Shown: positions 1-11,109 of the stretch, in pieces | Layout: every line of letters begins with the position of its first letter | Numbering within the stretch: position 1 is the stretch's first letter | Source: Symsagittifera roscoffensis | Taxonomy: Eukaryota; Xenacoelomorpha; Acoela; Convolutidae | Direction of reading: 5' to 3' | NCBI RefSeq assembly: GCF_963678635.1 | Contig: NC_087070.1 | Span: forward strand, 54,042,617-54,106,616 | DNA: 64,000 nt | Made by a program: the position numbers and the translations under genes | The notes under the pieces: model-generated | Database searches by the model: none | Seen by the model: the letters and a program-made list of their open reading frames with translations, nothing else | What the model was told of the DNA's origin: nothing

Positions 1-360
1 ATTTTCGAAAAATTTTATTTTGTCGAAGTTATTTAGGTTGACCAAACTGATTTTACGAGCGCTTCCAGAACAATATAAAGACCCAATTGTGACAAAAAAA
101 TTTGTGCTGGAGCCAAATTTTTGAACAAACAGGTCAAAAATTCCGTTTTTGTGCATTATTTGATCAAAAAGTTGTGTATTTTTGGCGCGCGCTCTTCAAA
201 AAGGCGCTTTTGATAAATTTTAGGGTTGGCCGGCCAAAAATGGATGTCATAAAATAATACCAAATGTGGCACCTATTGGTTGGCGAGGGATCAAATCCCT
301 GAAGAAGGGCGTCCGCGCCTTCCTTAAATCCGCCCCTGGTCGTGATATTAATAAATTTTG
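1..360 (+). repeat. Dispersed repeat, copy A (inverted partner at 3925-4200)
   Basis: This stretch shares a recognisable order of short blocks with the reverse complement of 3925-4200: a 'gaccaaa' block, a 'ttggcgc' block, an 'aaattttaggg' block, a 'taataccaaa' block, a T-arm-like 'gggatcaaatccctga' block, 'aaatccgc', and a 'gatattaata' tail. The T-arm-like block resembles a pol III B box, so a tRNA-derived SINE is possible, but no A box at the right distance was identified. I judged similarity by eye; the copies are clearly diverged. Confidence 0.45.
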
Positions 361-536
361 AGGTGATTTATGTATTGATATGAAACCTCAAAGTTGGAAA
401 AAAATGAGAGAAATCAGTACTTTTCCGTAGTTGAGTTTCCTCCTTTCGATAATTGTTTTTTTGGCCGTCTTGAAATATGAAAGAAATCTTGAAGAAGTCT
501 TTGCGTATTGTCTTAACACGTTTTTTTTAAACCCAG

Positions 537-726
537 GTGTGTGCACTAGTCTTCTGTGGGTAGCAGGCTTCAACCTAATCACGTGTTCCTGTGCTTCTGG
601 CTCTGGGACTGAGCTGGAGGCTAACTCGACTCTGTTCTGGCTCATAGCTCAGTTCAGTTACTTATTTGGAAACGGAGTTCTCTTCTTCACATTCTATGAA
701 GTGGACCGCATCTCGGATAGCACAAG
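537..726 (+). CDS. MFSD11-like exon (first visible)
   Basis: Acceptor 'ttaaacccag' ends at 536 and donor 'gtaacg' begins at 727. It encodes about 63 residues with two hydrophobic segments; the frame begins in codon phase 1 (one base supplied by an exon outside the window) and ends two bases into an Arg codon. Confidence 0.8.
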
Positions 727-3700
727 GTAACGTTGATGCACTGAAGTTCTATGGTGATATAGGTACATTTCCAAGTTATTATGTAGGTACTCCCGAAAAA
801 CAAATGCGAATGGCGCGAAAAAACGATAGAATTTTTAAAACAGAAAAAAAAACTATGAAAAGCTCAAATCATTAGAACTATTTGCTCTGGACTAAATTGA
901 GCACTCTTTTTCTTCTTAACTTAATATAAGAATGATAAGTCGAAAACAGAATTCGGAGTAGGGTCCAATCCAATTGAAGAAGAAGAAGAAGAATTTATTT
1001 CTCCATATAGTTGATAATACAAGCANNNNNNNNNNNNNNNNNNNNNNNNNNNNNNNNNNNNNNNNNNNNNNNNNNNNNNNNNNNNNNNNNNNNNNNNNNN
1101 NNNNNNNNNNNNNNNNNNNNNNNNNNNNNNNNNNNNNNNNNNNNNNNNNNNNNNNNNNNNNNNNNNNNNNNNNNNNNNNNNNNNNNNNNNNNNNNNNNNN
1201 NNNNNNNNNNNNNNNNNNNNNNNNNAGCTAGAAGAAAAAAAATTGACAAAAAGTTCTTGAATGTAAAATCTCAAGGAGTTTGGTAAACTTTTGAAAACCA
1301 TAGAAAAATAATTTGAGTATAAATCAAGACAATTAAAACCAATCACTACGAAGTAGACCAATCAAAGGCCATTTCTATATTTTTTTCTTAGACAGATGTT
1401 TATGGTGATCGACAGACTTCCGGTGAAAATGAACGACTACTATGTAAATATAGAGAAAGAACTAGCGAAACATTTCTAACTGCTAATGGTTTTGGAAGCC
1501 GTAAAAACAGTGACCGAGTCAATGGTCTTTGAAAACAAACCAGTGACAAGTGGCTATTCGATGTTGGTGAGACCATTTCAAACAATCTATCAGCTAAAAG
1601 TTACGTCGCACGCATATTTGTTCGTTGTTCACACAATTTTTTGCAAAATTTTATTGACATGGTTTTCGATATCCTGGACATGAAATCCTGAAGTCATACC
1701 TTGAAATTAGATACAAGTATATTGATATTGAAAAACGTTTCCACTATGGTTATTGTTTGGATTTAGAACGGCATTTTTTGTATTATTTTGTTTTTGATTA
1801 GCTGAGTGAAGCGCCCATAATTGGTTTTTGTTCCGACCATTTGAAAAATGGGGAGAATTTTTGATTCGAGAGCGTTTTAGTTCTTTTGTCTTTTTTCGTT
1901 TTCCACGCAAGATCAGTGTGACAAATAATTATCGGAGAGAGTTGAGTGATAGATCTCTTGGAACTGGCGTATTCATTTACACTAGCAAAGCTTGTGTTAT
2001 AGTATGATTTATCTTTTTTTTACATGTAAGTCGCAAATATTGTTGCGACGCAAATATTTTTGCGACAAATTGTGTTCATTTTGAAAGTGTTCTTTTTGAT
2101 CAATAACCTGCTATTAAGTACAGCCAATGCTAAGGATAACACAGACTATTATATTGCAAATAGCACTTTAGCTTCAAGGTATCATGGATCTGTAGCGTAG
2201 TGGTAGGGAAGGAGATCCGCAACAAAATAAGAGGGTTCAGACCTGGGCAGTGTTGGATGTTTTTCGTGAACTTTTTCGTATACTAGCTAAAATGCGTCCG
2301 CCTTATAAACTGAGGCATATTAGTCGGTAAATTTCTTTTTTTTTCAAATTGACTGGTACTGCTAATGCGTCATAATTGGCTTGCGTCACCTAGCAATTAT
2401 GTGGACTCATAATTGGCGTGCGTCACTTAAGAAATTTTGTAGACTCAAAGTTTTACTCATTCAGTTTTTCCCCAGTAGCGTTATCGGTCATTTTTTCGCT
2501 TGTGTATGCAAAGTGCAACTTCGCCTGTGTTTTGTATATTATAATAGTTTTTGACTCTTGATAAAAAGTTTTTCAGCTTCAACAAAGTTTTTACTAATTT
2601 TTTTTCAGATCTCGTTCTCATTAGAAATGTTTCAATTTTTCATCTTTTTGCAGGTATTTAACGATGTCGATTCTAACTGTCAGCGCCCTGATCGGAACTT
2701 GTCTCTTTTTCCTTGCTAAACAACCCTACACATCAGAAAAGCTATCTCATCGCATCTCAAAAGGAGCCACGACTAGTGTACAAACAGTCACTGAAACGAT
2801 TCGACTACTCTCTGATTTCAAAGCGATCTTACTCATAGTTCCGTATCTTTACACGGGTGTTAATCAGGTTAGATGGAAACTTACCCTACTGAGATTTTTT
2901 ATCTTAATACAGGTACAAGTATGTTAGTTGGGTCCCTAAGGTGTAGATGGGTCCCTGAAAAAAATGAAGCTATTTATAGAAATGGGTCTGTAGCTATTTC
3001 GGAATTTGCTTGTAATACATTTGCTTTCCTCCATTTTTGAGAATGACGGTGCCCCTGAATGCCGGGACCCATTTTTCAAACTTGGTTTGCTTAGGGACTC
3101 AACTCACATACTTGTTATCCCAATAAAAAACCTTCCTTTCAACATTGCTTTCCTTTATGTTCACTCTACAGGATAATCGGTCAATGAAAATTTGGATATC
3201 GTAGGAAAACAGCACATATTATAACATGGAATAAGTTTCCGTGTAAACTGCTTCCTGATAAAAACAAGAATAGCAAACGAAGTTTTTCGTGACAGTATGG
3301 ATTAACTAAGAGCATCGTTTTTCATGACATAGGGTACGGCAGTAGTAGAGTTGATTGTCCTTTTTTTCTTTCAGAGCTTCTTCATGGGCATTTACGGAGC
3401 GTGTCTAGGTCAAACTGGATACTTTGGGAGAGACGCCTACTGGCTCGCAGGAATATCTGGCATTTTCATCGGAATTGGCCAAATTGTGGCCGCTTTGTTT
3501 CGCATTCTCTTCAGCAGACTCGATTTTTATCGCCACCGGAGCCAGAATTATTTCTTTAAACTTATTTACATCTTTATTGCAGTTTCAGTTTCGTCTTTAT
3601 GCAGTTTGTTGATATTTTTATTTCTACCAGATAAATCGCCAATCGGGAAAACAGACGAACAGTCCATTTTCTTGCCGAATAAAATCATTGCAATCTTGTG

Positions 3701-5193
3701 TTCGTTTATGCTTGGATTCGCAGACTGCCTGTTTCAAACGGAGATATTGAACGTGATTGGAGCAAAATTCAATAAATCTACTCCAAGTGCGATGGCGATG
3801 TATTCGTTCTTTCAGGCGATAGGCGGAGTGTTTGTGTTCTTCTACACAAATCATCTCTCGTTCGGTCTTCGTATACAGGTCAGTATTGATGAGCAGGTCA
3901 AAATCTGGTTAAATTTTTAAGCTTTTGAAGTTTTTCATTAATATTATCAAAAGCGGATTCAGGGATTCGACCCCAATGGTCCTCCTTTGGTACTATTTTA
4001 AGAAATTGGTTGACCCTAAATTTTTTAAAGGCGTAAGTATAAACGTATTTTTAGGCGCCAATATAAACTAATTTTTACGCAATTTTGTGGTCAATTTTTT
4101 TCCAAGTGTCGAAAATTGTCTTTTTTGGTCTGTTTTTTTTTCAAAAATTTTGCAGAAAGTTTTGGTCAAAGTAAGATCTTTATAATGATCTGAGAGAACT
4201 CAGAAATCAATTAAGTCGACCTAAAGAAAGAAGTCGGCAAAACTTTTTTGAAAATTGAAGATGCGGCTAATTGAAGATGCAAAAAATTAAACCTTTTTGA
4301 ATTGCCTACTCTGTTAAAAGGAAGGCAAGTTTCACTATCGATCAGCAAAAGTGTAAAGATCACGAAAAAAGTGATCGACTATGTCGAAAGGGAATTGATT
4401 TAAGTTTTCTCAGCGGAATGAAAAAAGTTACCTAATGATCCAATTTGCACAAAATGGGTTTATTTTATTAAAAAAGTATCAAGCATAATTTTTTTGAAAT
4501 TCGAAGAGCTTTACGGGCATATACTTGCTTCTTTGAACTTCAAATTTATTTTTCAAATGAGTCAGTTCTTTTTTTGTTTTCTTGCGGTTATTGACACTTC
4601 CGTTTGTCACTTCCGCTCATTTCACGTAATTTAGTTTTTTTGTTAAGTTTTGATTCGAAAATCCTACATTTTAATTGAAAAAAAATGAACTCGAACGTAA
4701 AAACTTCGTTTGAAACTTTTAATTTTACTAGATGAATGCTTTTATACGAAATAGGTTAATTTTGTTCCAGTCATCTAAGTCCTTGGGACTCCAATGCGTT
4801 TTTTTCCAAGCGAATCCAGATCTACTAATAAACATCGAATGGGGTCAAGTGATTTTAACATGATTGATAGATTTGGTTCTTACTTGTACAGTAGCTGGCT
4901 ACTGTTGTTTTGGTTGTAGCTGATTCACGCACGTAATCATCTTTGTTTAGGTGTCAATCATGGCGACCGGCTGCTTTTTATCACTCATAGTGTTCTGCAT
5001 TATTGCGAAATGCAAGAATGAAGAAACAGAGGAAGAGATGAAAGAAAAGGGAATTGAGTTCACTGAAAATTCCAGTCTGAACAACTTATGGAAACAGTTG
5101 AACTCTAGTGATGAACAAAAAGATGAATTTGACGAAGGAAAATTGCCACAAGATAATTTTAAACAAAATAATATTCTCTCGTTTGATTGTTGA
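537..5193 (+). CDS. UNC93-like protein MFSD11 homologue, four 3' exons (5'-partial gene)
   Basis: Multi-pass membrane protein of the major facilitator superfamily, UNC93/MFSD11 branch; its substrate is not established. Exons are 537-726, 2654-2867, 3375-3878 and 4951-5193 (stop TGA 5191-5193). All introns have GT..AG ends and phases agree: exon 1 ends with two bases of an Arg codon completed by the first base of exon 2, and the later junctions are phase 0. Family-typical stretches are 'LFWLIAQFSYLFGN' (exon 1), 'ISGIFIGIGQI' and 'AILCSFMLGFADCLFQTEIL' (exon 3). The visible part is about 380 residues against roughly 450 for the family, so about the first 100 residues lie upstream of the window. 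The reading frame is intact across all four exons, so the gene is probably functional. The C-terminus is a short acidic cytoplasmic-looking tail. Confidence 0.85.
1026..1225. other. Assembly gap (200 N)
   Basis: A run of exactly 200 N inside the first visible intron of the MFSD11-like gene. The round length suggests a placeholder for unknown true length. Confidence 0.99.
1226..2184 (+). other. Intron sequence with a weak open stretch
   Basis: Part of the long first visible intron. On the + strand, about 1391-1690 reads open apart from one stop (beginning 'TDVYGDRQTSGENERLL') after a pyrimidine-rich 'ttttttcttag', but I do not recognise it and it breaks the splice phase of the gene. Nothing else supportable. 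Confidence 0.4.
2185..2250 (+). other. tRNA-like sequence / possible SINE head
   Basis: An A-box-like 'tagcgtagtgg' (2193-2203) and a B-box-like 'ggttcagacctg' (2234-2245) lie about 40 bases apart, as in a tRNA gene. Acceptor-stem and anticodon-stem pairing are not convincing, so I read it as a degraded tRNA or tRNA-derived element, not a working tRNA. Confidence 0.35.
2654..2867 (+). CDS. MFSD11-like exon 2
   Basis: Acceptor 'ctttttgcag' ends at 2653; donor 'gttaga' begins at 2868. It encodes 71 residues, including a hydrophobic helix and a hydrophilic loop with many Ser/Thr/Lys, ending 'YLYTGVNQ'. Confidence 0.85.
3375..3878 (+). CDS. MFSD11-like exon 3
   Basis: Acceptor 'tttctttcag' ends at 3374; donor 'gtcagt' begins at 3879. 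168 residues with four to five hydrophobic segments. This exon carries the most diagnostic MFSD11 stretches ('GIFIGIGQI', 'ILCSFMLGFADC'). Confidence 0.9.
3925..4200 (-). repeat. Dispersed repeat, copy B, inverted relative to 1-360
   Basis: The reverse complement reproduces the block order seen at 1-360: 'aatttaggg', 'tagtaccaaa', 'ggtcgaatccctgaa', 'tccgc', 'gataatattaat'. It sits in the third visible intron of the MFSD11-like gene. Confidence 0.45.
4951..5193 (+). CDS. MFSD11-like terminal exon
   Basis: Acceptor 'ctttgtttag' ends at 4950; phase 0. It encodes one last transmembrane helix ('ATGCFLSLIVFCIIAKC') and an acidic, Glu/Lys/Asp-rich cytoplasmic tail ending in a TGA at 5191-5193. 80 residues. 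Confidence 0.85.
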   Translation: MSIMATGCFLSLIVFCIIAKCKNEETEEEMKEKGIEFTENSSLNNLWKQLNSSDEQKDEFDEGKLPQDNFKQNNILSFDC

Positions 5194-5298
5194 AATTCAA
5201 TGTTATCTTTCTTAGTTTTGAACATCACAGATTAAGTCTTTAATATTTTGCCTCCGAGATTGGTTTCTGACGTCGGATTATTCAAGTTCAAGAAGTAT

Positions 5299-5304
5299 AA
5301 TAAA
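5299..5304 (+). terminator. Polyadenylation signal AATAAA of the MFSD11-like gene
   Basis: A canonical AATAAA about 105 bases after the stop codon of the terminal exon, in an otherwise non-coding AT-rich stretch. Confidence 0.6.
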
Positions 5305-5839
5305 ACAAATCGATTAAACACTTAAAAACTACATTTGGCCAATGAATTGTCAACGATTAGTCGAAAAATTATGAAGATGCCATCAAAGCGACCGCAGTCT
5401 TATGGAGTCGATCCATACAACTCCTGCATTTACGTCAAAACAATAGGCTGTTTGGGTTTACACTGTGTTTGCAAGAAAGCGAGTGCTTAAGTTTCTCACT
5501 AACAAAAGAAGGTACAAGTGTGAAAGAAGGGTCCACTTAAAAACCGAATGTGACAAAGGGGAGCAAATCACTAATTCTAAGCAAATGTAGCTATTAGTTA
5601 AAACTACGGAGGCCGATCGATCGTTTTCAAGACTTTTTCTCAAACGCCTGCATCATTCGCGCTAAATTATTTGAGGCTTTGATTGATATCACCGAGACCA
5701 TAAATTGAACATTTTTTAAGCACTGTATTTGTATTTGGGACCCTGCTAGTTTCTCCGGACCTGACTATCACATTTAAACTCAAATGAAATAGCTAAATAT
5801 TTTACTAGACCAGTTTTTTCCCCAAACAAGTCGCTAATT
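5305..5839. other. Intergenic, nothing recognised
   Basis: AT-rich sequence between the MFSD11-like polyadenylation signal and the first copy of the hairpin-ended repeat. Short open stretches on both strands show no recognisable protein. Confidence 0.5.
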
Positions 5840-6380
5840 GTTCCGACTTTCGATACGAAAGTAACGGAATATTTGTGCTCGGGGTGGGTTTTTTTCTTCA
5901 GACAAAGTTCGACTTTTTAACTAGCCATTTTTGACGGATTTTTTTTTATATCATTCGAAAGGTATTGTTGTCTTGAGCTCAAATTTGAAAAGATATTTCA
6001 CCTGTGATCATTTTTCGTAAAGTTAAGGGGGTTTAAAGATTGCCATTTTGGCCAATTTGGGACAATTAACGCGCGATATATTTCGCGCTATTAACGCGTA
6101 AGCGGAGAGTTAATCCGTCTTAAAATCGTTCCAAATTAGTTAAAAGAAGCTTATTTGCTATAATTGGTTTGTTACAAGGAGCGAAATCTATCCTTTTTGT
6201 GTGGCAGGTGGGGGCATGATTTTCATTAAAAAATTTCACATTTTAGAAAAAAAAAAAATTTCTTTTGTTTTATTTCATTGAATTTTTTGAATGTTATTAC
6301 TGCTCCATAAACCTTAAAAGGCAGTCGGAACATTCAGGGCTTCCCCCTGATAGGAGCAGTCTTGTTCATATTTACTTTTT
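5840..6380 (+). repeat. Hairpin-ended repeat, unit 1
   Basis: Starts with GTTCCGAC followed by a near-palindrome ('actttcg..cgaaagt..cggaa'). The middle has a palindromic block around 'ttaacgcg..cgcgctattaacgcgtaa'. It ends with CAGTCGGAAC (inverted match to the start), a 6-bp hairpin 'tcaggg..ccctga', and 'gagcagtcttgtt'. No coding potential. It is followed head-to-tail by unit 2. Confidence 0.75.
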
Positions 6381-6926
6381 GTTCCGACGTTCATAACGAA
6401 AGTACCGGAATGTTTGTGCTCCGGAGCTTTTTTTTCCAGACAAATGTCGACTTGTTAACTAGCCATTTTTGACGGAATTTTTTTTAATCATTCCAACGGT
6501 ATTCTTGTCGTGAGTTTAAATTTGAAAAGATGTTTGAAAAGATATTTCTCCGTGATCATTTTTCGTAAGGTTAAGGGGGTTTAAAGATTGCCATTTTGGC
6601 CAATTTGGGACAATTAACGCGCGATATATTTCGCGCTATTAACGCGTAAGCGGAGAGTTAATCCGTCTTAAAATCGTTCCAAATTAGTTAAAAGAAGCTT
6701 ATTTGCCATAATTGGTTTGTTACAAGGAGCAAAATCTATCCTTTTTATATGGCAAGTGGGGGCATGATTTTCATGAAAAAATTTCACATTTTAGAAAAAA
6801 AATCTTTCTTTTGTTTTATTTCATTGAATTTTTTGAATGTTATTACTGCTCCATAAACCTTAAATGGCAGTCGGAACATTCAGGGCTTCACCCTGATAGG
6901 AGCAGTCTTGTTCATATTTACTTTTT
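6381..6926 (+). repeat. Hairpin-ended repeat, unit 2
   Basis: Very close copy of unit 1 (for example the same palindromic core and the same CAGTCGGAAC plus hairpin end), in direct tandem; spacing between unit starts is about 541-546 bp. Confidence 0.75.
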
Positions 6927-7325
6927 GTTCCGACGTTCATAACGAAAGTACCGGAATGTTTGTGCTCCGGAGCTTTTTTTTCCAGACAAATGTCGACTTG
7001 TTAACTAGCCGTTTTTGACGGATTTTTTTTCAATCATTCGAAACTTATTCTTGTCGTGAGTTTAAATTTGAAAAGATGTTTGACATGTCAGTTTTTTTCG
7101 TAAAGTTATGGGGGATTGAAGATTGCCATTTTGGGCAACTTGGGACAATTGTCGCGCGATATATTTCGTGCTATTAACGCGTATACGGAGATTTAATCAT
7201 TCTTACAAATAGTTACAAACTGGTTGAAGAAAGCTTATTTGCCGTAATTGGTTTGTTATTAGGGGCGAAACTTATCACTTTGTACTTCATATATGGCGTG
7301 TGGGGGGATGATTGTTCCGACTGCC
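6927..7325 (+). repeat. Hairpin-ended repeat, unit 3, 3'-truncated and more diverged
   Basis: Begins with the same GTTCCGAC hairpin and carries the core palindrome, but loses similarity around the 'gttccgactgccctt' at ~7314-7328, where the normal 3' hairpin is absent. Confidence 0.65.
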
Positions 7326-8534
7326 CTTGAACTGGTCACGAACAGTTTTTCGGTAAATGAATTATTGACAAACTGCATTTTAGACTGATACCATCAAATT
7401 TTACTGTCAAAATTTGAGTCGTCTAGGCAATAAATAGAACCAATAAGCTTGGGAGCGGCGTAGTGAATTGCATGCGTGCAACTTTAAAACATGCGCATTT
7501 AAAACAATTCCTCACTTTGATGCGAAACGCATCAGTTTGATTTTTAGCTGCAAATGTGAGAAAACTAAATCACTACTAATTGCACTAACAGTTGCATGTT
7601 AAGCGGCACGAATTCAAGTAGGCCAGTCCCCATTTGGTTTGCCCCGTTTCAATTTGCAATGATTTTGTTAGCGCTGGATCTATGGACACATTTAAAAATT
7701 TCGCGTTACTTTTTCAGCATCACATATAAAACGAGCAGTATAGATAGACTCGTGCCAGGTTGAGATATTGGTGTTGGAACCTACAAAGATTCACAGGTTG
7801 ATCCCTTGAGTAAGTAAACATTCTTCTAGAAATTGGTTTGTTTAAAAAACACTTGAAAGTATATATTCTTTACTTTCTACCTTCGAAAATCGGTGCAAAA
7901 AAGGCTGCATCTTGTAGTGATTAAGACTGTTGATATATCAGCTCTGGATGGTTACAGATATAAGTTTGTTTTGAGGTGTCAAACTATCTTCAAACTAGCA
8001 GGTCAAGTTTTTTAGTTATCCAACTCGAAGCTGATTTTTTCTGCATTTGTTGGGAAAGTGCACCTTCGCGTATATCAAAAAATATGCTAACACCTGGGAC
8101 TTGAACACGTGGAAGGAAAATAAGTGGAAGGACCTAAGAAGGAAAATAAGAGCTATAAGCAGCTTAATCAGGGTTGTAGAGAAAGGAAAAAAGAAAGAGG
8201 GCAAAGAAGATAATTGAGAAAAAATTAATAATCAAAAAGGATTTTTTTTATTTACAAGGCTTTCAAAGCTTACACTTTAGGATGCGAAACCAAAACCTGA
8301 CTTGGCCTCTATCTTCCGGTCTGCCACGGAATGACAATTGTTTTTGTCGTTGAATAGTAATCGAAAACTCACGACAGCCAAAAAAAGGAATTTAGGTATG
8401 AAAATGATATGATCATAATAACCTGAGATTTTTAACCAATTGAAAAATATGAAAGCACGGAGCTCAAAGTATTATATGCATATGTCATTAACCAGTAATC
8501 AGTTTTCGTTTGATGGAGTGTGAAATTATCAATT
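7326..8534. other. Intergenic, no gene seen
   Basis: AT-rich. A weak tRNA/SINE-like stretch lies near 7905-7965 ('gattaagactgttgatatatcagc'), without a good B box. A short minus-strand open frame at 8016-8204 is low-complexity (Phe/Leu/Ser) and not credible as a gene. Confidence 0.4.
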
Positions 8535-8620
8535 GGCAACAATTAGAGCACAGATTATTTCGTTCTATTAACGCGTTCACGGCGGAGCAATCCGGCCCAG
8601 AAGGCGTTCCAAACCCATTT
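8535..8620 (+). repeat. Fragment of the hairpin-ended repeat core
   Basis: The stretch 'attatttcgttctattaacg' and the following 'cgttcacggcggagcaatccg' matches the palindromic core of the repeat at 5840-6380 in a diverged form, without either end. Confidence 0.45.
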
Positions 8621-9054
8621 AATGCCACATTTTGGTCTAATCAGTATTAAATCAGATGATAAAATAGTTATTTTGTGTTTAACATAGCTTTCTCGATTGA
8701 AAGCTTTTGTGATTTAAGGTTTTTAAAGCCAAAACTAATTAGTCAACACAAAAATCACAAATTATAAAACAAACAACTTGCCTGAAACACTTCAATAGTA
8801 ACTTAAGAAATTTTTTTTACGCATAGTACATCGCTCCCTAAAGAACCAGACCGCATTTCTTTTCCGCCGGCACAGGAATGTCTGGGCGAAACATGAGTTT
8901 TCTAAGTACAGAGATATTCCTTTCTTCGACGAAATTGGTCTTTGACAAAATTCCTCAAAAAATTGGTTCTGTAATTTCATTCAAGGTGTACCACATAGCC
9001 ATAGACCAGTCGAATCGAGACGAAAAATTCCAAACATTAATTTGCAATTTCAAA
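8621..9054. other. Intergenic, no gene seen
   Basis: AT-rich. An open frame across 8878-9222 overlaps the tRNA-like sequence that follows and has no recognisable protein features. Confidence 0.35.
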
Positions 9055-9130
9055 GCGCGTATGGTCGAGTGGCAAATTCATTGGCTTCAAGATCAAAATG
9101 TCGGAGGGCTAAATCTCACGCCAGAATATT
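9055..9130 (+). other. tRNA-Leu-like relic (anticodon loop suggests CAA)
   Basis: Contains an A-box-like 'tggtcgagtgg', the signature of Leu/Ser tRNAs, then 'ggcttcaagatc', which resembles the anticodon arm of tRNA-Leu(CAA), then a weak T-arm 'gggctaaatctcacg'. Acceptor-stem pairing is poor and the T-arm is degraded, so it is more likely a tRNA pseudogene or tRNA-derived repeat than a functional gene. Confidence 0.4.
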
Positions 9131-9494
9131 TTTGGCAAATTGGTCAAAATTTCGAAATAAAAAAAACTCAAAACCGTTGTGCAACTTTGAAATGGATTCT
9201 TTCGATTGGATTGAAAAAGTAGAATGTTAAAAAGATTACATCGGTATTTTTGCTCGTTTTAAATTGAAATTCTAGTTCTAGTCCAAATTGAAATTTTATC
9301 GAAAAAATTCAAGTTTCATTGAAATTTTTTGAGGTGCTATACAAACTTTTGGGAATAGACTGAACTTTGATGATTTTTGGATATTGCTGCAGCAGTTTTT
9401 TAGTAAAATGGAAGTTTCACTCGGGTCGTAGGCTGCAATTAAATTTAAACGGTTTTTATCAAATGTCACAATTCGGTTTTGAGTTTAGAGGTAC

Positions 9495-10426
9495 TTTTTA
9501 ACCGCCACACAATTTTTTAAATTAATATTTTGGCAACTCTCTGTTCATCCTGAAACTTGCCGATGCATTTTGGAAATGCTGGATGCGTTGCGTTCACCAG
9601 TTAACTAAAATTTTTGTTCCAACCTTCAACAAATCTATTGGCTCTCGGACACCCGGTTTGAACACGTCGGTAGCAACTCCAGTTGTCACTGTTGAATCTG
9701 AGTTTTTGACATGCTCCAATTGCCGCCGAGAGCAGACCAATATAGTTATCCTCAAATTAAATGAAGGTCGGGGTGGATTGTTGTAGGTCATTTTTTCTGA
9801 AGAATTTCAATGTAATGTCTATGTTGAAACAGTTCAAAGTCAAATGGGTTTTTCTTCTTTGTCAGGAAGCAATGCATATACAATGGTGATCAGAAATCTT
9901 TTGACTGATGCCTGTGTTGTGTACATCTAAAAAGAAACATTCAGCACTGCTGAAAATAGCATGTTTTTAACGGTCATGATGTCTTTTCTAGATATACACT
10001 ACACGCGCTCAATTTGAAAGAGTTCTGATCACCATCTTTTTCGCGTTGCTTCTTGACAAGGAAGATGAATCCAATCAATTTCTTAACTGCTTCGACATAG
10101 ACCGTGACTTAAAGCCTTCCAGCAGAGGAAATGCCCAAAACCCATCCCCCGACCTTCAATTAAATTGAGGATAACTATATTGGCATGGTCTCGGCTGCAA
10201 TTGGAGCATGTCAGAAGCCCAAATTTGACAAAGACAACTGGAGTCGCCATCGACGTGTTAAAGCCGGGCGCCGAGAACGAACAACTCAGCTTAAGATTGG
10301 AGCGGCAACTTCGTTAAACTGGTGAACGCAGCGCACGCATCATGTCCAAAACCCATTGACAAGTTTCAAGATGATCAGAAAAAGGCCGAAATCCTGATTG
10401 ACAAAAAGTTTGTGCCGGGTTAAAAG
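9495..10426. repeat. Large foldback palindrome (two ~465-bp inverted arms)
   Basis: The left arm, reverse complemented, matches the right arm along nearly its whole length. Examples: 'ttttaaccgccaca' at ~9496 pairs with 'tgtgccgggttaaaa' ending ~10424; 'ggtcggggtgg' (~9767) with 'catcccccgacc' (~10143); 'gcgttcaccagtt' (~9590) with 'aactggtgaacgc' (~10318); 'ggtgatcagaa' (~9883) with 'ttctgatcacc' (~10023). The centre is near 9960 with little or no unpaired loop. The arms are about 75-85% matching by eye. No coding capacity recognised; consistent with a foldback/MITE-type element. Confidence 0.75.
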
Positions 10427-11109
10427 ATTTCCTAACAAAAAAACTGATTACTGACTTTTAACAGACGCCTTTGAGAACTTTACGTGGTCAAATTGTTCAC
10501 TGGAAAATGGAAAACTTTTGCCTGTAGGTTTCTGAAACCCTCAGAAAAAACTTCAATTTTGTACCAAATTTTAAGTTATTCAAATTATGTTTTTCTGTAG
10601 ATTGCGCGCACAAATATTTGTAATAGAAAAATCTTCTGCAATTTAGTTGTGCTGCAGATTCTGCTTGAAATGAATATAGCTAATTCAGGAATAGAGCAAA
10701 TTCCAGAACACTAAGCAAGTTCCACATATTGGGCAACGCTTACTATGCCTACTTTTTGAAGATACCGCCTACAGTTTGCAATTTCCCCTTAGAATTCCTC
10801 TTATAATTGCAGATTGCCAGACAGCCTATTTCTTATGCATATGAATCATTATTTTTTTGCGGATTCCTCATATCTTGTTGCAGATTCCGCAAATTTGCCT
10901 GTTTCTGGAGTTGTTTTTTTAATACACTGTTTCAGCTATTTGCTTGTGGAATCCAAAACATCAAGAAAACCGAAGTAAAGAAGCATCTATGCGGATTCAG
11001 CGACAAATGTATTTTAGGACGGAAACGTAATTCGTTAGAATTCTCAAAGCAAAGAATGTGGCTTCGTAATGAACCAGTCAACAGCGCCACTGAAAAATCC
11101 AGTCTAGGG
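10427..11109. other. Intergenic, no gene seen
   Basis: AT-rich. A 114-codon open frame at 10807-11151 on the + strand shows no recognisable domain and runs into the tandem array; not called. Confidence 0.4.

Noticed and set aside
921-1361. Open frames spanning the N runs here and at 57383-57778
   Set aside because: They are open only because N codons contain no stops.
5840-7325. Assignment of the hairpin-ended repeats to Helitrons
   Set aside because: Only short inverted ends and a 3' hairpin are visible; no Rep/helicase coding or defined insertion site supports a firm call.
8878-9222. 114-codon + strand frame as a gene
   Set aside because: No recognisable domain, and it runs across the tRNA-like sequence.
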